Origin: Chrysochromulina tobinii
Taxonomy: Eukaryota > Haptophyta > Prymnesiales > Chrysochromulinaceae
Assembly: GCA_001275005.1 (NCBI GenBank)
Contig: JWZX01002912.1
Location: 1 to 45,482 of the forward strand
Length of the DNA stretch: 45,482 bases
Direction of reading: 5' to 3'
The position numbers and the translations under genes are program-made. The notes under the pieces are model-generated. The model did no database searches and was not told the DNA's origin. It saw only the letters and a list, made by a program, of their open reading frames with translations. This document shows positions 26,889-35,944 of this stretch, one piece after another. Every line of letters begins with the position of its first letter. Within the stretch, counting starts at the first letter, position 1.

Positions 26889-27614
26889 GTCGACACGTCG
26901 ATCATCTCGACCCCAGCCGCCCATGATGAGCTGTGTCCATGCGCAGACCGAGGCGCGACAGCCGTGACAACAAGCGTGCCTTCCGCCTTTTTCTCGTTGC
27001 CGTAACGGTGATTTCAGTCGCGGTCTCCTGCAGTTGGACTGCCCATGTGCCTTCGAAAATCCGGTCGGGGGTCGGCGGTCTGGAGCGACGAACATATGTA
27101 ATACCATATGTATTATATGGTATTACCGCATTGTTCATTGTACGCTGAGACGCGTCAGACGGACGGACGCGTACCAAGATGCAATAGAACGTGATCGGAC
27201 GAGATCTGACTTTCCGGAGCCGTCTGACCCGGTCCGCTCTCCCGCGCGCCCCGCGCTAGCTAACCGCCCTGCTAACGGCGCATGAACGGGAACGCTTGGG
27301 TCGGGGTGGGGTTGCCCCGCCGCGGCGCGCTCTCGCACAGCGGTAAGCGCGGACCGACCGCGCCGACATGCGCGTTGCGCCTTGCGCGCCGTCCGCCGAC
27401 CGAGTCCCGCGACCTCCCGACCGGACGCTAACGCCGGCGTGCCCGGGTCACGTCACACTTTACCACACGTATCTAGATGGATATTGATTTCACAACGGCT
27501 TTTGAAAGCTTTGTGCTTCTGCACCGCCCCCTGTGGTGCGGTGCGACGTGTCGTGCACTCTAGACTCGTGCCCCTTGGCCTTATCCTATTCCTGACGAAG
27601 AGCTAAACTTGGAG
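26889..27614. other. Convergent intergenic region with AT-rich perfect hairpin
   Basis: 726 bp. Bases 27098-27109 and 27115-27126 are perfect inverted 12-mers (GTAATACCATAT / ATATGGTATTAC) around a 5-nt loop, strongly AT-rich in GC-rich surroundings. About 27130-27450 is CpG-rich. No gene recognised. Confidence 0.4.
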
Positions 27615-28457
27615 CTAAACGTGCTCATGGAGCGACTCGACGTTTGACGGCAGCGGCACCAATGGCCGCGGCCACGGCGGCGGCGCACTCGCGGCGCCCT
27701 TGAGCCGCGCGAGCACCACCTCCGCCGCCGCGAGAAGCGCACTCATGCACATCGTATGCTCCGCACGCACCATGGCCACTGCGGCCTGCAGCGTGCGGTA
27801 AGAGGCTAGAGGGAGCAGTTGACGAAGCATGCGACGGTGCAGAGCGCTCCTCGCGTCGGAAAGCTCGCGCACCATGAGCGCGTCCTCGACCGAAGTCATG
27901 GACATGCATGCGATCGCACCGCCCGCACCCAGCCGGAGCAGCAGCAACTGGCGTCGCGCGCAGTAGCCCAGCAGCGTTCCAAGCTGCCCTCGCACATGCA
28001 CTGAGGCGATGCAGCCGCAGAAGCGGAGCGAATCGCCCACGCGTGCCGACTGGAGCAGCGCGAGCGCACGCCGGTGCTGCGGGCCGCGCAGGGCATGCAG
28101 CTCGTCGGGCAAGATGCGCCGCTGTGAGTCGAGCTGAGCGAAGAGCGTCACTCGCGGAGCAAGGTGCGCGCCAACCATGCCCGCCACCTCGTGCTGCTCG
28201 CCGTGCTCAAATGTGAGGCTGCTGCACACTGTGCAGAGCCACTCGCCATCCGAGAGCAGTATGCCCAGCGCCAGCGGATCGAAGCACAAGCTGCAAAAGG
28301 CATGTGACGCAGTCGGTCGTAGCATGAGGCCGCAAGGCGCCGCATCCAATGAGATCTCCAGCTCTGGAATCGGAGGCGGTGCGCCTCGACAGTACTCTCG
28401 CATGAAGGCCCGCGGCTCCGTCTTCGTCCACCCGATGGCAGCGCAGGAACATAGCAT
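27615..28457 (-). CDS. Hypothetical protein with CX2C-X16-CX2C putative zinc site
   Basis: 280 aa from ATG 28457 (the frame upstream has only a TTG). Residues 55-78 read FCSLC...LCTVC: CX2C at 55/58 and CX2C at 75/78, spaced as in a zinc ribbon. Further on are LRGPQHRRALALLQSA, GDSLRFCGCIASVHVRGQLG and GYCARRQLLLLRLGAG, which look like a small beta-barrel. The C-terminus is helical (LQAAVAMVRAEHTMCMSALL). No family recognised. A nucleic-acid-binding role would fit a zinc ribbon followed by a barrel, but this is inference. Confidence 0.6.
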   Translation of the reverse strand: MLCSCAAIGWTKTEPRAFMREYCRGAPPPIPELEISLDAAPCGLMLRPTASHAFCSLCFDPLALGILLSDGEWLCTVCSSLTFEHGEQHEVAGMVGAHLAPRVTLFAQLDSQRRILPDELHALRGPQHRRALALLQSARVGDSLRFCGCIASVHVRGQLGTLLGYCARRQLLLLRLGAGGAIACMSMTSVEDALMVRELSDARSALHRRMLRQLLPLASYRTLQAAVAMVRAEHTMCMSALLAAAEVVLARLKGAASAPPPWPRPLVPLPSNVESLHEHV

Positions 28458-28802
28458 TTCTCGCGACAACAAGCGCGCGCGGGACGGACGGGGAGAGGGA
28501 AAGTTGAAGTGTGAAGTGTGAAGTGTGAAGTGTGAAGTGTGAAGATCCGGGGGGGAAACACCGAGAAAAGCAAGCGTTATAGCGGCCGGCGGCTGATCTG
28601 GCTGTGTGATAAGGGGTCCAGGGGTCCCCGAGTAGTGGCAACCACATCCGTTGGGAGTTGGGTGTCATATTAAACCATTGGCTGAGTGTGACGAAGGGCT
28701 AACGAAGGGCGGGCGGCGGTACTGTTTTAACATATTAACATATGTTTAGTGCGCCCCCATGCCCTCGGCTACTTCGGCGCTCACGGCCTGGCGCTAGACA
28801 AG
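28458..28802. other. Intergenic region with 10-bp array
   Basis: 345 bp upstream of the CxxC gene and downstream of the FHA gene. GAAGTGTGAA-type decamers repeat in tandem at about 28502-28545. The AT-rich segment TTTAACATATTAACATATG lies near 28726-28744. Confidence 0.5.
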
Positions 28803-30527
28803 TCAGTCTCCGCGGGGCGCGGGCACCGTGATCTCGAGGAGCGAGTGAGCCTCTGCGAGCCACGCGGGCTCGGCAGATCCAGCATGGTCGATATGCGTGA
28901 GCCGCGCCGCGAGAGCACGAGCAGAGTCCAGCACTGAAGAGATGGCGGTCTCGACGCACTTGTCGCGTAGCTCGTCCTTGAACACACGCACTGGCTGGCC
29001 AAGCACCGCCCGCAGCGCCTCCGCCTCCGCGCAAAGTAGCTCCACCTGCCCCAGCAGTGTCTGGTGCAGCCGCGCCCGCTCCAGCTCTCGCTTCAGCTCT
29101 TGCTCGCTCGAGCTCGCCTTGAGCTCATCAAGCTGGCGCTCAAGATCGACCCGCTCCAGCTCTCGCTTCAGCTCTTGCTCGCTCGAGCTCGCCTTGAGCT
29201 CATCAAGCTGGCGCTCAAGATCGACCCGCTCCAGCTCTCGCTTCAGCTCTTGCTCGCTCGAGCTCGCCTTGAGCTCATCAAGCTGGCGCTCAAGATCGCT
29301 CGAGCTCGCCTTGAGCTCATCAAGCTGGCGCTGAAGATCGACGACGCGCCCAAGGGCCAGGCTTCGCGTCTTCAAGGCGCTTTCCGTCGCAGCTAGCACC
29401 GTGTCGGCCACTCCCGCCTTCACCGCCTCTTTCTGCGTCTCGAAGTCTGCTAGGAGCTCCTCGCGCGCCGCCTTGTGGATGGCATGCAGCCGCTCCTCGG
29501 CCGCCGCCACGGCGCTCGACACGGCGCTCATCTCGTGCTGGGCCGCCTCTGCCCGTGCGCTCGATACGGCGCGTGTGACGGCCGCCGCCTTCTCGTCGTC
29601 CAAGGCCGCGCGCATCGAGGCGCATGCCTCCTGCGCGATCGTCTCGAGGCGCTCGCGCTGTTCGGCGAGGGCAGCCTCGATGGCCGCTGCCTGCGCCTCG
29701 CGCATCCGACTCACCTCGGCCTCGGAGGTGGCCAGGCGCTCTTCCATTTGGGACATCGCGAGTCGGTGGGCCTCCGCCTCGCGCTCGTGGGCCTCGAGCA
29801 TGGCGGCGCTATCACCCCTGGCCTGCTCACGCACTGCGCTCAGCGCTGCCATGAACCTCTGCGTCGCCTTCTCGTCCGCCGACGCAAGCGCCGTCTCGAG
29901 CGCGAGTGCGTGCTCGCGTGAAGCCGCCTGCGCCTGCGCTTGCGCCCTCGCCAGGAGCGCCCTCTCGGTCTCAGTGGCCGTGGCGGCGGCCTTCTCGAGG
30001 AGCGTGCGCCGCTCCTGCTCATGCTCCTGCTTAGTCCTCTCCACCGCGTCCGCGATGGCCTTCTTTCGCTCCACATCGGCCAGCAGCACCGCCCTCTTCA
30101 CCGCGTCTTCCACTTTCAGATTCACCGAGGCCTCGGAGAACATGCCCGCACGTTGCGCGTCCTCAGATGAAGGGAGACGGGCAAAGGTGTAGGAGTACCT
30201 GGGCAACTCTGCCGCTCCGGGCTTGGGCAGGAGCAAGGAGATGGAATCACCGCGCTCGAGGCACCTTAAAGTACCTTTGCCCACGAGCGTGCCGTTCAGG
30301 TACGTGCCGTTGCTCGAGCAATCCTCGAGCCACCACGAGTCGTCCTGCTTAGGATGGTGCTCGAAGTAGACCAGCTTGCAATGCACGGCGGAGAGCATTG
30401 TGTCTGAGTAACTCACGTCACATGTCTCGCGCCGTCCGATGGTGAACTCCGTACCGCGCAGCTCGATCGTGCGGTCCGAATCCTTGGTGCCGACGCACTT
30501 TAGGAAGCCGTGCGCGCGGCGCTCCAT
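28803..30527 (-). CDS. FHA-domain coiled-coil protein
   Basis: Intronless, 574 aa, ATG 30527. An N-terminal FHA domain (about residues 20-110) has the full set of phosphothreonine-binding landmarks: FTIGRRETCDV (Gly31-Arg32), S46xxH49 in MLSAVHCKLVYF, and SSNGTYLNGTLVGKG (Asn73/Gly74, Asn78/Gly79). The remainder is one long Ala/Glu/Arg coiled coil (e.g. RTLLEKAAATATETERALLA). Near the C-terminus is a 25-residue unit (LERQLDELKASSSEQELKR core) repeated about three and a half times. Such FHA plus coiled-coil proteins usually dock on phosphorylated partners at centrosomes, flagella or checkpoint complexes. The partner here is unknown. Confidence 0.88.
   Translation of the reverse strand: MERRAHGFLKCVGTKDSDRTIELRGTEFTIGRRETCDVSYSDTMLSAVHCKLVYFEHHPKQDDSWWLEDCSSNGTYLNGTLVGKGTLRCLERGDSISLLLPKPGAAELPRYSYTFARLPSSEDAQRAGMFSEASVNLKVEDAVKRAVLLADVERKKAIADAVERTKQEHEQERRTLLEKAAATATETERALLARAQAQAQAASREHALALETALASADEKATQRFMAALSAVREQARGDSAAMLEAHEREAEAHRLAMSQMEERLATSEAEVSRMREAQAAAIEAALAEQRERLETIAQEACASMRAALDDEKAAAVTRAVSSARAEAAQHEMSAVSSAVAAAEERLHAIHKAAREELLADFETQKEAVKAGVADTVLAATESALKTRSLALGRVVDLQRQLDELKASSSDLERQLDELKASSSEQELKRELERVDLERQLDELKASSSEQELKRELERVDLERQLDELKASSSEQELKRELERARLHQTLLGQVELLCAEAEALRAVLGQPVRVFKDELRDKCVETAISSVLDSARALAARLTHIDHAGSAEPAWLAEAHSLLEITVPAPRGD
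29064..29340 (-). repeat. In-frame 75-bp coding tandem repeat in FHA protein
   Basis: Near-identical 75-bp units (25 codons, coding LERQLDELKASSSEQELKR plus ELERVD) run head to tail, with a truncated unit at the upstream coding end. The units are almost free of synonymous differences, which indicates recent expansion. Confidence 0.85.
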
Positions 30528-31282
30528 CCTTCAAAACACGAGGCGCGAGCGGATTCCAAACCTCGTCCGCCGCACTCTGGCGCACCTCCGCCCGCTGGTG
30601 GCAGCCCGAACTCGGCGGGCACTTCGGATTTCGCCATGAAGTTGCATGCACAGTACAAATTTGGAGTTTCGAGGAAAGCAGGCCATCGACTTCTACTACC
30701 CCAAACATGCAAAGGATGGATGGCTTACTCGGGAGATGCTCCCTTCACGCAGATCGCACGCTCTTTGGAAGACATGTAGAGTCATCATCACGCACTGGAA
30801 TCCATTTGCCTTTTGGGGGCGCAGGCCCGTCACGCGCGCGATCGTCTCTCATCGTCGCTCATCTCATCGCCGCTCCACGCGGGAGAATAATTGCGCCGAC
30901 ACCCGCACTGCGCCCATCACTGCGCTAAGCCACGCGTCGCGTTTCGGCGCATGCGTGCGAGTCCCTCATTTCGGAATTGGGAGGCTAGGGCCGGCGAAAC
31001 CTCCGGGGAAACCTCCGGGGAAACCTCCGGGGCTGGCGCGCGACGCCCCCTGCTCCTCGCCGTCGTCGCTGACGCGCCCGCCCACACCGGCGGCCCGATC
31101 ACCTGCGGCCCTTGGCCTTCGCCTCCGCGGGTCGTTTCGTCGGCGCAGCCGCGGGGGGCCCCGCCCTAAAGACGCCGCGCCGCGCAGGTGGGGGGACGAA
31201 GTCATCGTCCTCGCCGCCGCCGCGCCTCCCGTTGCTCCGGTCCGGCCGTCGGGTCGTCGGGTACTCGTCCCTCACGATGCTC
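30528..31282. other. Region between FHA gene and the next membrane protein gene
   Basis: 755 bp. It contains three tandem copies of GGGGAAACCTCC (about 30993-31030). An open minus-strand frame at 31323-31099 could be a spliced C-terminal exon of the adjacent gene but is GC-driven and unproven. No other gene seen. Confidence 0.35.
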
Positions 31283-31849
31283 TCAAACCCCCCGAGGTCG
31301 CCCCCAGCCACCTCCTCGGGCACCCTCTACCTCGTCGGTGGCGATTGTCACGGCCTTGATGTTCTCGGCGGCGAAGTCGCTGCGCGCTTGCGCCGGCGCG
31401 GAGGCGGGCGGAGGCGGCGGAGGCGGTGGCGGCACGTGCGCAGCGCCCGTGGGCGTCGTATGCGCCATCGGAGGAGCTGACCCCGCATGATTGATGCCAG
31501 TCGTGCCAGTGGTGTCACTGCGCGGATGGTCGTTCGGCAGCAGTGCGCCGCACTCGGAGGCGTTGATCACGGAGGCGCGGCACACGCGGGGGGGGTCTTT
31601 TTTGTCCCACGTGTTCTTTGTCGGCAGGCGGTAGCGGGGATCATCGTCCTGCCGGCTGCGGTAGCGGATGAGCAGCAGCAGCACGAGCGCAATGAGGAGC
31701 AGCAGGATGAACACGACGAGCGAGGTGATCAGCATCGGCGATGACGCGTCCGGCAATAACGCTCCCACGAGCTGACCCGGTGGACTCGTCGCGACTACCT
31801 CGAACGGCGATTCGGATGCTCGCCGCCTCGCGGACGGTGGCTTATGCAT
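31283..31849 (-). CDS. Single-pass membrane protein with proline-rich tail
   Basis: 188 aa from ATG 31849. A short basic and polar N-terminus is followed by a membrane helix (MLITSLVVFILLLLIALVLL, about residues 40-62) with RYRSRQ behind it, then a polar tail with a run of nine Pro. No family recognised. The last ~10 residues (GGGWGRPRGV) look like read-through. A 49-nt GT...AG interval (31332-31284 region, GTAGAG...TTTGAG) would instead join DE to SIVRDEYPTTRRP in another frame and extend the protein by about 60 residues. I keep the unspliced version for lack of evidence. Confidence 0.55.
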   Translation of the reverse strand: MHKPPSARRRASESPFEVVATSPPGQLVGALLPDASSPMLITSLVVFILLLLIALVLLLLIRYRSRQDDDPRYRLPTKNTWDKKDPPRVCRASVINASECGALLPNDHPRSDTTGTTGINHAGSAPPMAHTTPTGAAHVPPPPPPPPPASAPAQARSDFAAENIKAVTIATDEVEGARGGGWGRPRGV

Positions 31850-32067
31850 TTGGACCGATGAGAATAAGCGTCGTCGTGGGCGTTTTTTGTTCACATGGAT
31901 TCAGGGGCCCTTGAGTAGCTTTTCGTGGCGTTGAGGGGCGTTGCGGGGCACTGTGTCCGGCAAAACTTTTGAGGTGCTCAGCGCTCTCTCAGCGCACTTG
32001 CCTTTTTGTATACGGGCGCATTCCGCAAACCGCAAAGGTGGCTTCCAATTTCGTGTAAAGTGGCCTC
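31850..32067. promoter_or_regulatory. Shared upstream region of membrane protein (-) and EF-hand protein (+)
   Basis: 218 bp between divergent ATGs. No known motif recognised. Confidence 0.35.
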
Positions 32068-35000
32068 ATGCAGCCGGGCGCGTCATCCAAGCAGCTCGTG
32101 CACACGTCGCGCGGGCTGGAGTGGCGCGGCTCGGGCCGGCAGCAGCCGGAGAATCACATCTGTGGTGCCGGTGCCGGCAGCAGCGGCGGCGATGGCCAGC
32201 CTTCGTCGGCGGCAGCAGCTCCAGCAGCTTGCGCCGCGGCCGCCAACGCTGCAGTGGTCCTGCCGCCTCCCGACTCGGTAGTGTACGAGCCTGGCGTGGC
32301 AAACCCGGATGCGCCAGGCTCTGTCGCCGCGCTGGTGAGAGCTCTCAACGCAACGGTACCGAAATCGCCACCGCGGCGGGACCTGCCGCGAACACCGCCG
32401 CGAACACCACCGTCGGCGTCGCCAGCGGTTGGTGGCAGCAGCCGAACCACCAGCAAGACCGTAGCCCAATCCGATCCAGAGGGTTGGTGGGTCTGGCGTG
32501 GCGAAGGAAGCGGAGCCCTTCGACCGCAGGAGATCGACGGCTCGGAGATAAAAGGCTCGGAGATACACGATGTTGACCATGATGTTGCTAACCATTACAT
32601 CTACGACGACCAAGGCTGGTGGTTCGCGAAAGACGAACTCGCGGAGGACGAGCACGCGGAGGACAAGCACGTCGGGAACGAGTCGCATCAGCCCTCTCCA
32701 TTAGCTGCCAAGATGAATTGGACTCGCCTCCGCACCATCCTCAAAAGCCCCCAACGTGGTGGCGGAGGCGAGGAAACGCCTCCGTCAGGTCCGACCATCG
32801 GCCAGGCGTTCGCATTCTCGCTCGGCGTTATGGTACTGCTCTTGGGTGGGCTGTACCTCGCCGCGAAGCATGGCGCCGAGGTCGCCGATAAAGCGCACGC
32901 TCCTACGCCGCCCCCGGCGGTGCACGAGCAGTCGCCGCCCTCGTTGACGCCGTCGGCACAGCTCATGCTCCACCCGCCGTCACCGCCCACTCGATCGCCG
33001 CACCCGCCGATGCCGAAGCCGTTTGCTGTAGCGGCGCGCCCGCCGCCCTCTGCAGCGCCGCGTCCGCCGACACCGGCACCATCGTCTCATCCATCTGCTA
33101 CGCCGCTGCCTACGCCAACACCAGTGCTCGAGCAGCGATGGATCCCGGAGCCGCATGCGCCTCTGGAGCCGTCGCCACCGCCACCGCCACCGCCACCATC
33201 TTTGTCGCCACATCCATCACCGCCTCCGCCGCGGATATTGCCGCCGCCCGAGCCACCGATGCCGGTGGCCCTCACGCGCGAGCCGCCGCCGCCGCCGCCG
33301 CCCTCGCCCTTCACTCCAGAGCCCTCTCCGCCTCCAGAGCCCTCGCCGCCGCCGCCGCCTGTGCCAGAGCCCCCCGAGCCGTCACCCTCGCCGCCCTCGA
33401 CCCTGCATCCGCCGCCGCCACCGTCGCCACCGTCCAATGGTTTGGACACCTATAACCCGCAGGAGCCTCGGTTGGAGGCGTCACCCTTCATGACGCCGCC
33501 ACCGCTGCCACCGCCGCCACCATCCAGTGGGCTGGACTATTTTTACCCGCATGAGCATCGGTGGGAAGAGTCACCCTTCTCTACGCTGCCGCCGCCGCGG
33601 CCCGAGCCACCAGAGCCCTCTCCACCGCCACCACCGAGTCCAGAGCCGCCGGAGCCATCGCCGCTGCCGCCACCGCCGCCGCCGCCACCGCCGCCAAGCC
33701 CCGACCCGCCGGAGCCCTCGCCCCCTCCCCCGCCGCCCAGACCGACGCCACCCGAGCCCTCGCCGCCTCCGCCCCCCCCGCCGGAGCCGCCGGAAATCTC
33801 CTTGAGCTTCTCTCAGCCGGGCGCGCAGCTGCAACAGCAACTGCTGCTGCATCCGCGAGATCAGCAGCTCGACCAGCTGTTCGTGCGACTCGCTGCGCCG
33901 CATCCGCCTGCGCCGCACCCACCTCCACCGCCGCGCCCACCTCCGCCGCCGCCGCCGCCGCCGCCCGCTCTGCTCGGGATGACGCTCGGGGTGATCGGCG
34001 AGGTGCTGCTCGGCGCGGGCCTGGTGATGATCGGCCTTGCGTGTGCATGCTGCCATCAGCACTCGCGCAAGCTCAAGGTGTCATACGAGCCCGACGGCAC
34101 CGAAGGGATGCTCCTCGCGGGAACACGTTTCCGCAGCGACGACTTCCGCAGCGACGACCTCGAGTCGCCATCGCTCACGCTGCCGTCGCCGGCACGCCTT
34201 CGTGCGCACTCGCTAACCAGCGGGCTTACCAGCGCGCGTGCCTTCGTGAGAGTGCCCGTGCGCATAGCCGAGGCGTTCGACCGCTTCGACACCGATCACA
34301 GCGGATACATTGATCGGCGTGAGCTGCGGGCGGTGCTGCACCACTACGGCGTCGACTTGAGCGACCACGGCGTGCTCGCAGTGCTGGCACGCTACGACGC
34401 CGAGCCCAACGGGCTGATGGACCTGCGCGAATTCTCGGAGCTCGTGCGCGACTTGGAGGAGGGCAAGGTGCGGGCGGAGCCCGTGCGGCCCGCCGCGCTG
34501 CCGCCGCCGCCGGTGCCGGCTCCCGCCTCGCCGGCCACGCGCACGATGCCGGTGACGCAACCGCCTCCGCCAGCACCCGCCTCGCCCACGTCAGCGCTGG
34601 CCGCTGCCCCAGCGGCTCTGCCGACCCCGTCGTCACCATTGGTGGTCATTTACGGGGTGCCGCCCGCGTCGCCCATGCCTCCCACATCGCCCACGCCCAT
34701 GCCTTCCCAGCCGCCAGCAGCTCCCCCGACCGCTGCCACCCGGACTAGTGCCTGCAGCAGCGGCATGTACGAGGCAGGATACGAGGCTGGCCTGGCGGCG
34801 TCGATCCACCTCGGCCCTTCTCCCCTCGCCCCCATGTCAACCGCCCCCACCCCGACAACCGCGCCCACCCCGTCGACCCATTTCGTCGAAGGCTTCTTCG
34901 GGACGCCTTCCGGCCAAGCGCCCGACTCGGCGCGGGTGCACGCGCACGCTCGGCTGGGCTTGATCCAAGCGCCGCCGCAGCTCGCGGGCGGCGTCCAGTC

Positions 35001-35730
35001 GCCCGTCACGAGTCCCGCGCGGCCCGAGGCCGTCGACCCACGATCCGCCGCCGAAATGTTTGCGAGCTGGGAGCAGGATTCTGGCGACCGTGTGCGCCGC
35101 CCGACGATGAGCGAAAAGATTCGTAGGGCGAGCGGGCACGGGGAGTTGCGCCTGTCGGCCGAGTACGAGCGCGCGGCCAAGGCGCTTCGGGCCGAGGGCA
35201 AGGAGCTTCTGGGGGTGCTCACGCAGCTCAAGCTGCGCTGCGGCCCCTCCACGCTCAGCTTCAAACCGGGCACGAATGGGCACCGGGTGGGCATCCGACT
35301 GAACTTCGCGCGCAGCCCAGACGCGGGGGACCGTACGGCGCTCATTCGTCTGGCCAACATCGCGGGGCTGCGCAACCCGATCATCGAGCCGGCCGTCGGC
35401 GGCGTGCGCGTCACCTTCATCGAGGACTACCCGCCGCCGCTGCACGACCTGCCGGCGCGGCTGCACGCGCACGCGCACGCCCTCGGCGAAGCGCTGCACG
35501 GTCACCACGAGCGCGCGATCAACCTCTTTTTACTCGTGGCCGAGCACTTTATGGGTGTGCCCACCCATCAGGCCGTTGAGCGCAAGCTGCCATTGGCCTA
35601 CTACGACCTTCCCGCGCGGGTCAAGGGCGAGCACGACCCGGCGCCCGTCTACCCCGAGGTGCCGCCGCTCATGATGGCCGCAGGCTACAGCGCGACCGAG
35701 GCTCCTGCCGATGCGCTGCAGTCGATCTGA
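32068..35730 (+). CDS. Large proline-rich, two-helix membrane protein with EF-hand pair
   Basis: Intronless, 1220 aa, ATG 32068. Layout: polar N-terminus; membrane helix 1 at ~246-268 (FAFSLGVMVLLLGGLYLAA); a ~330-residue PPPSPEPPEP-type region like extensin/pherophorin wall proteins (~275-610), including two near copies of a GLDxxxPxExRxExSPF block; membrane helix 2 at ~635-662 (LGMTLGVIGEVLLGAGLVMI then CACC); two EF-hands at ~741-752 (DTDHSGYIDRRE) and ~777-788 (DAEPNGLMDLRE); a second Pro/Ala/Thr-rich linker; and a globular C-terminal domain (~1020-1190; ELLGVLTQLKLRCGPSTLSF, RVGIRLNFARSPDAGDRTAL). The Pro-rich loop would lie on the outer/lumenal side and the Ca2+-binding and C-terminal parts inside, so it could link the surface or wall to Ca2+ signalling (inference). 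Confidence 0.8.
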   Translation: MQPGASSKQLVHTSRGLEWRGSGRQQPENHICGAGAGSSGGDGQPSSAAAAPAACAAAANAAVVLPPPDSVVYEPGVANPDAPGSVAALVRALNATVPKSPPRRDLPRTPPRTPPSASPAVGGSSRTTSKTVAQSDPEGWWVWRGEGSGALRPQEIDGSEIKGSEIHDVDHDVANHYIYDDQGWWFAKDELAEDEHAEDKHVGNESHQPSPLAAKMNWTRLRTILKSPQRGGGGEETPPSGPTIGQAFAFSLGVMVLLLGGLYLAAKHGAEVADKAHAPTPPPAVHEQSPPSLTPSAQLMLHPPSPPTRSPHPPMPKPFAVAARPPPSAAPRPPTPAPSSHPSATPLPTPTPVLEQRWIPEPHAPLEPSPPPPPPPPSLSPHPSPPPPRILPPPEPPMPVALTREPPPPPPPSPFTPEPSPPPEPSPPPPPVPEPPEPSPSPPSTLHPPPPPSPPSNGLDTYNPQEPRLEASPFMTPPPLPPPPPSSGLDYFYPHEHRWEESPFSTLPPPRPEPPEPSPPPPPSPEPPEPSPLPPPPPPPPPPSPDPPEPSPPPPPPRPTPPEPSPPPPPPPEPPEISLSFSQPGAQLQQQLLLHPRDQQLDQLFVRLAAPHPPAPHPPPPPRPPPPPPPPPPALLGMTLGVIGEVLLGAGLVMIGLACACCHQHSRKLKVSYEPDGTEGMLLAGTRFRSDDFRSDDLESPSLTLPSPARLRAHSLTSGLTSARAFVRVPVRIAEAFDRFDTDHSGYIDRRELRAVLHHYGVDLSDHGVLAVLARYDAEPNGLMDLREFSELVRDLEEGKVRAEPVRPAALPPPPVPAPASPATRTMPVTQPPPPAPASPTSALAAAPAALPTPSSPLVVIYGVPPASPMPPTSPTPMPSQPPAAPPTAATRTSACSSGMYEAGYEAGLAASIHLGPSPLAPMSTAPTPTTAPTPSTHFVEGFFGTPSGQAPDSARVHAHARLGLIQAPPQLAGGVQSPVTSPARPEAVDPRSAAEMFASWEQDSGDRVRRPTMSEKIRRASGHGELRLSAEYERAAKALRAEGKELLGVLTQLKLRCGPSTLSFKPGTNGHRVGIRLNFARSPDAGDRTALIRLANIAGLRNPIIEPAVGGVRVTFIEDYPPPLHDLPARLHAHAHALGEALHGHHERAINLFLLVAEHFMGVPTHQAVERKLPLAYYDLPARVKGEHDPAPVYPEVPPLMMAAGYSATEAPADALQSI

Positions 35731-35944
35731 AAGTCACTACACATACGTACGGGAATGGCATACAATCCACAACCCCATGTATGATGGGGCGTACAATTTT
35801 TGTTATACATGTAGTATTAAATACTTTTAATAGTTCAAAGGAGCGCCGCGCCTACATTACACTGACACAGGTGTGTGAAATGAGGGTCGAGAGAAGTGAT
35901 GAACAGCCAATTCACACTCAGTGGATGATCGTCGGAGCTCACAA
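35731..35944. other. AT-rich intergenic spacer
   Basis: About 35730-35840 is markedly AT-rich compared with its surroundings, with TTATACATGTAGTATTAA and ACTTTTAATAG. Likely a 3' flank plus promoter. Confidence 0.4.

Noticed and set aside
30646-31359. Plus-strand protein-coding frame between the FHA gene and the next gene
   Set aside because: Low-complexity Arg/Pro translation with no domain, overlapping simple repeats and the opposite-strand gene; likely a GC artefact.
32000-34650. Long Arg-, Ala- or His-rich open frames overlapping the proline-rich gene on both strands
   Set aside because: They are shadows of a GC-rich, Pro/Ser-biased coding frame. Only the 32068 frame gives coherent membrane helices, EF-hands and a globular domain.
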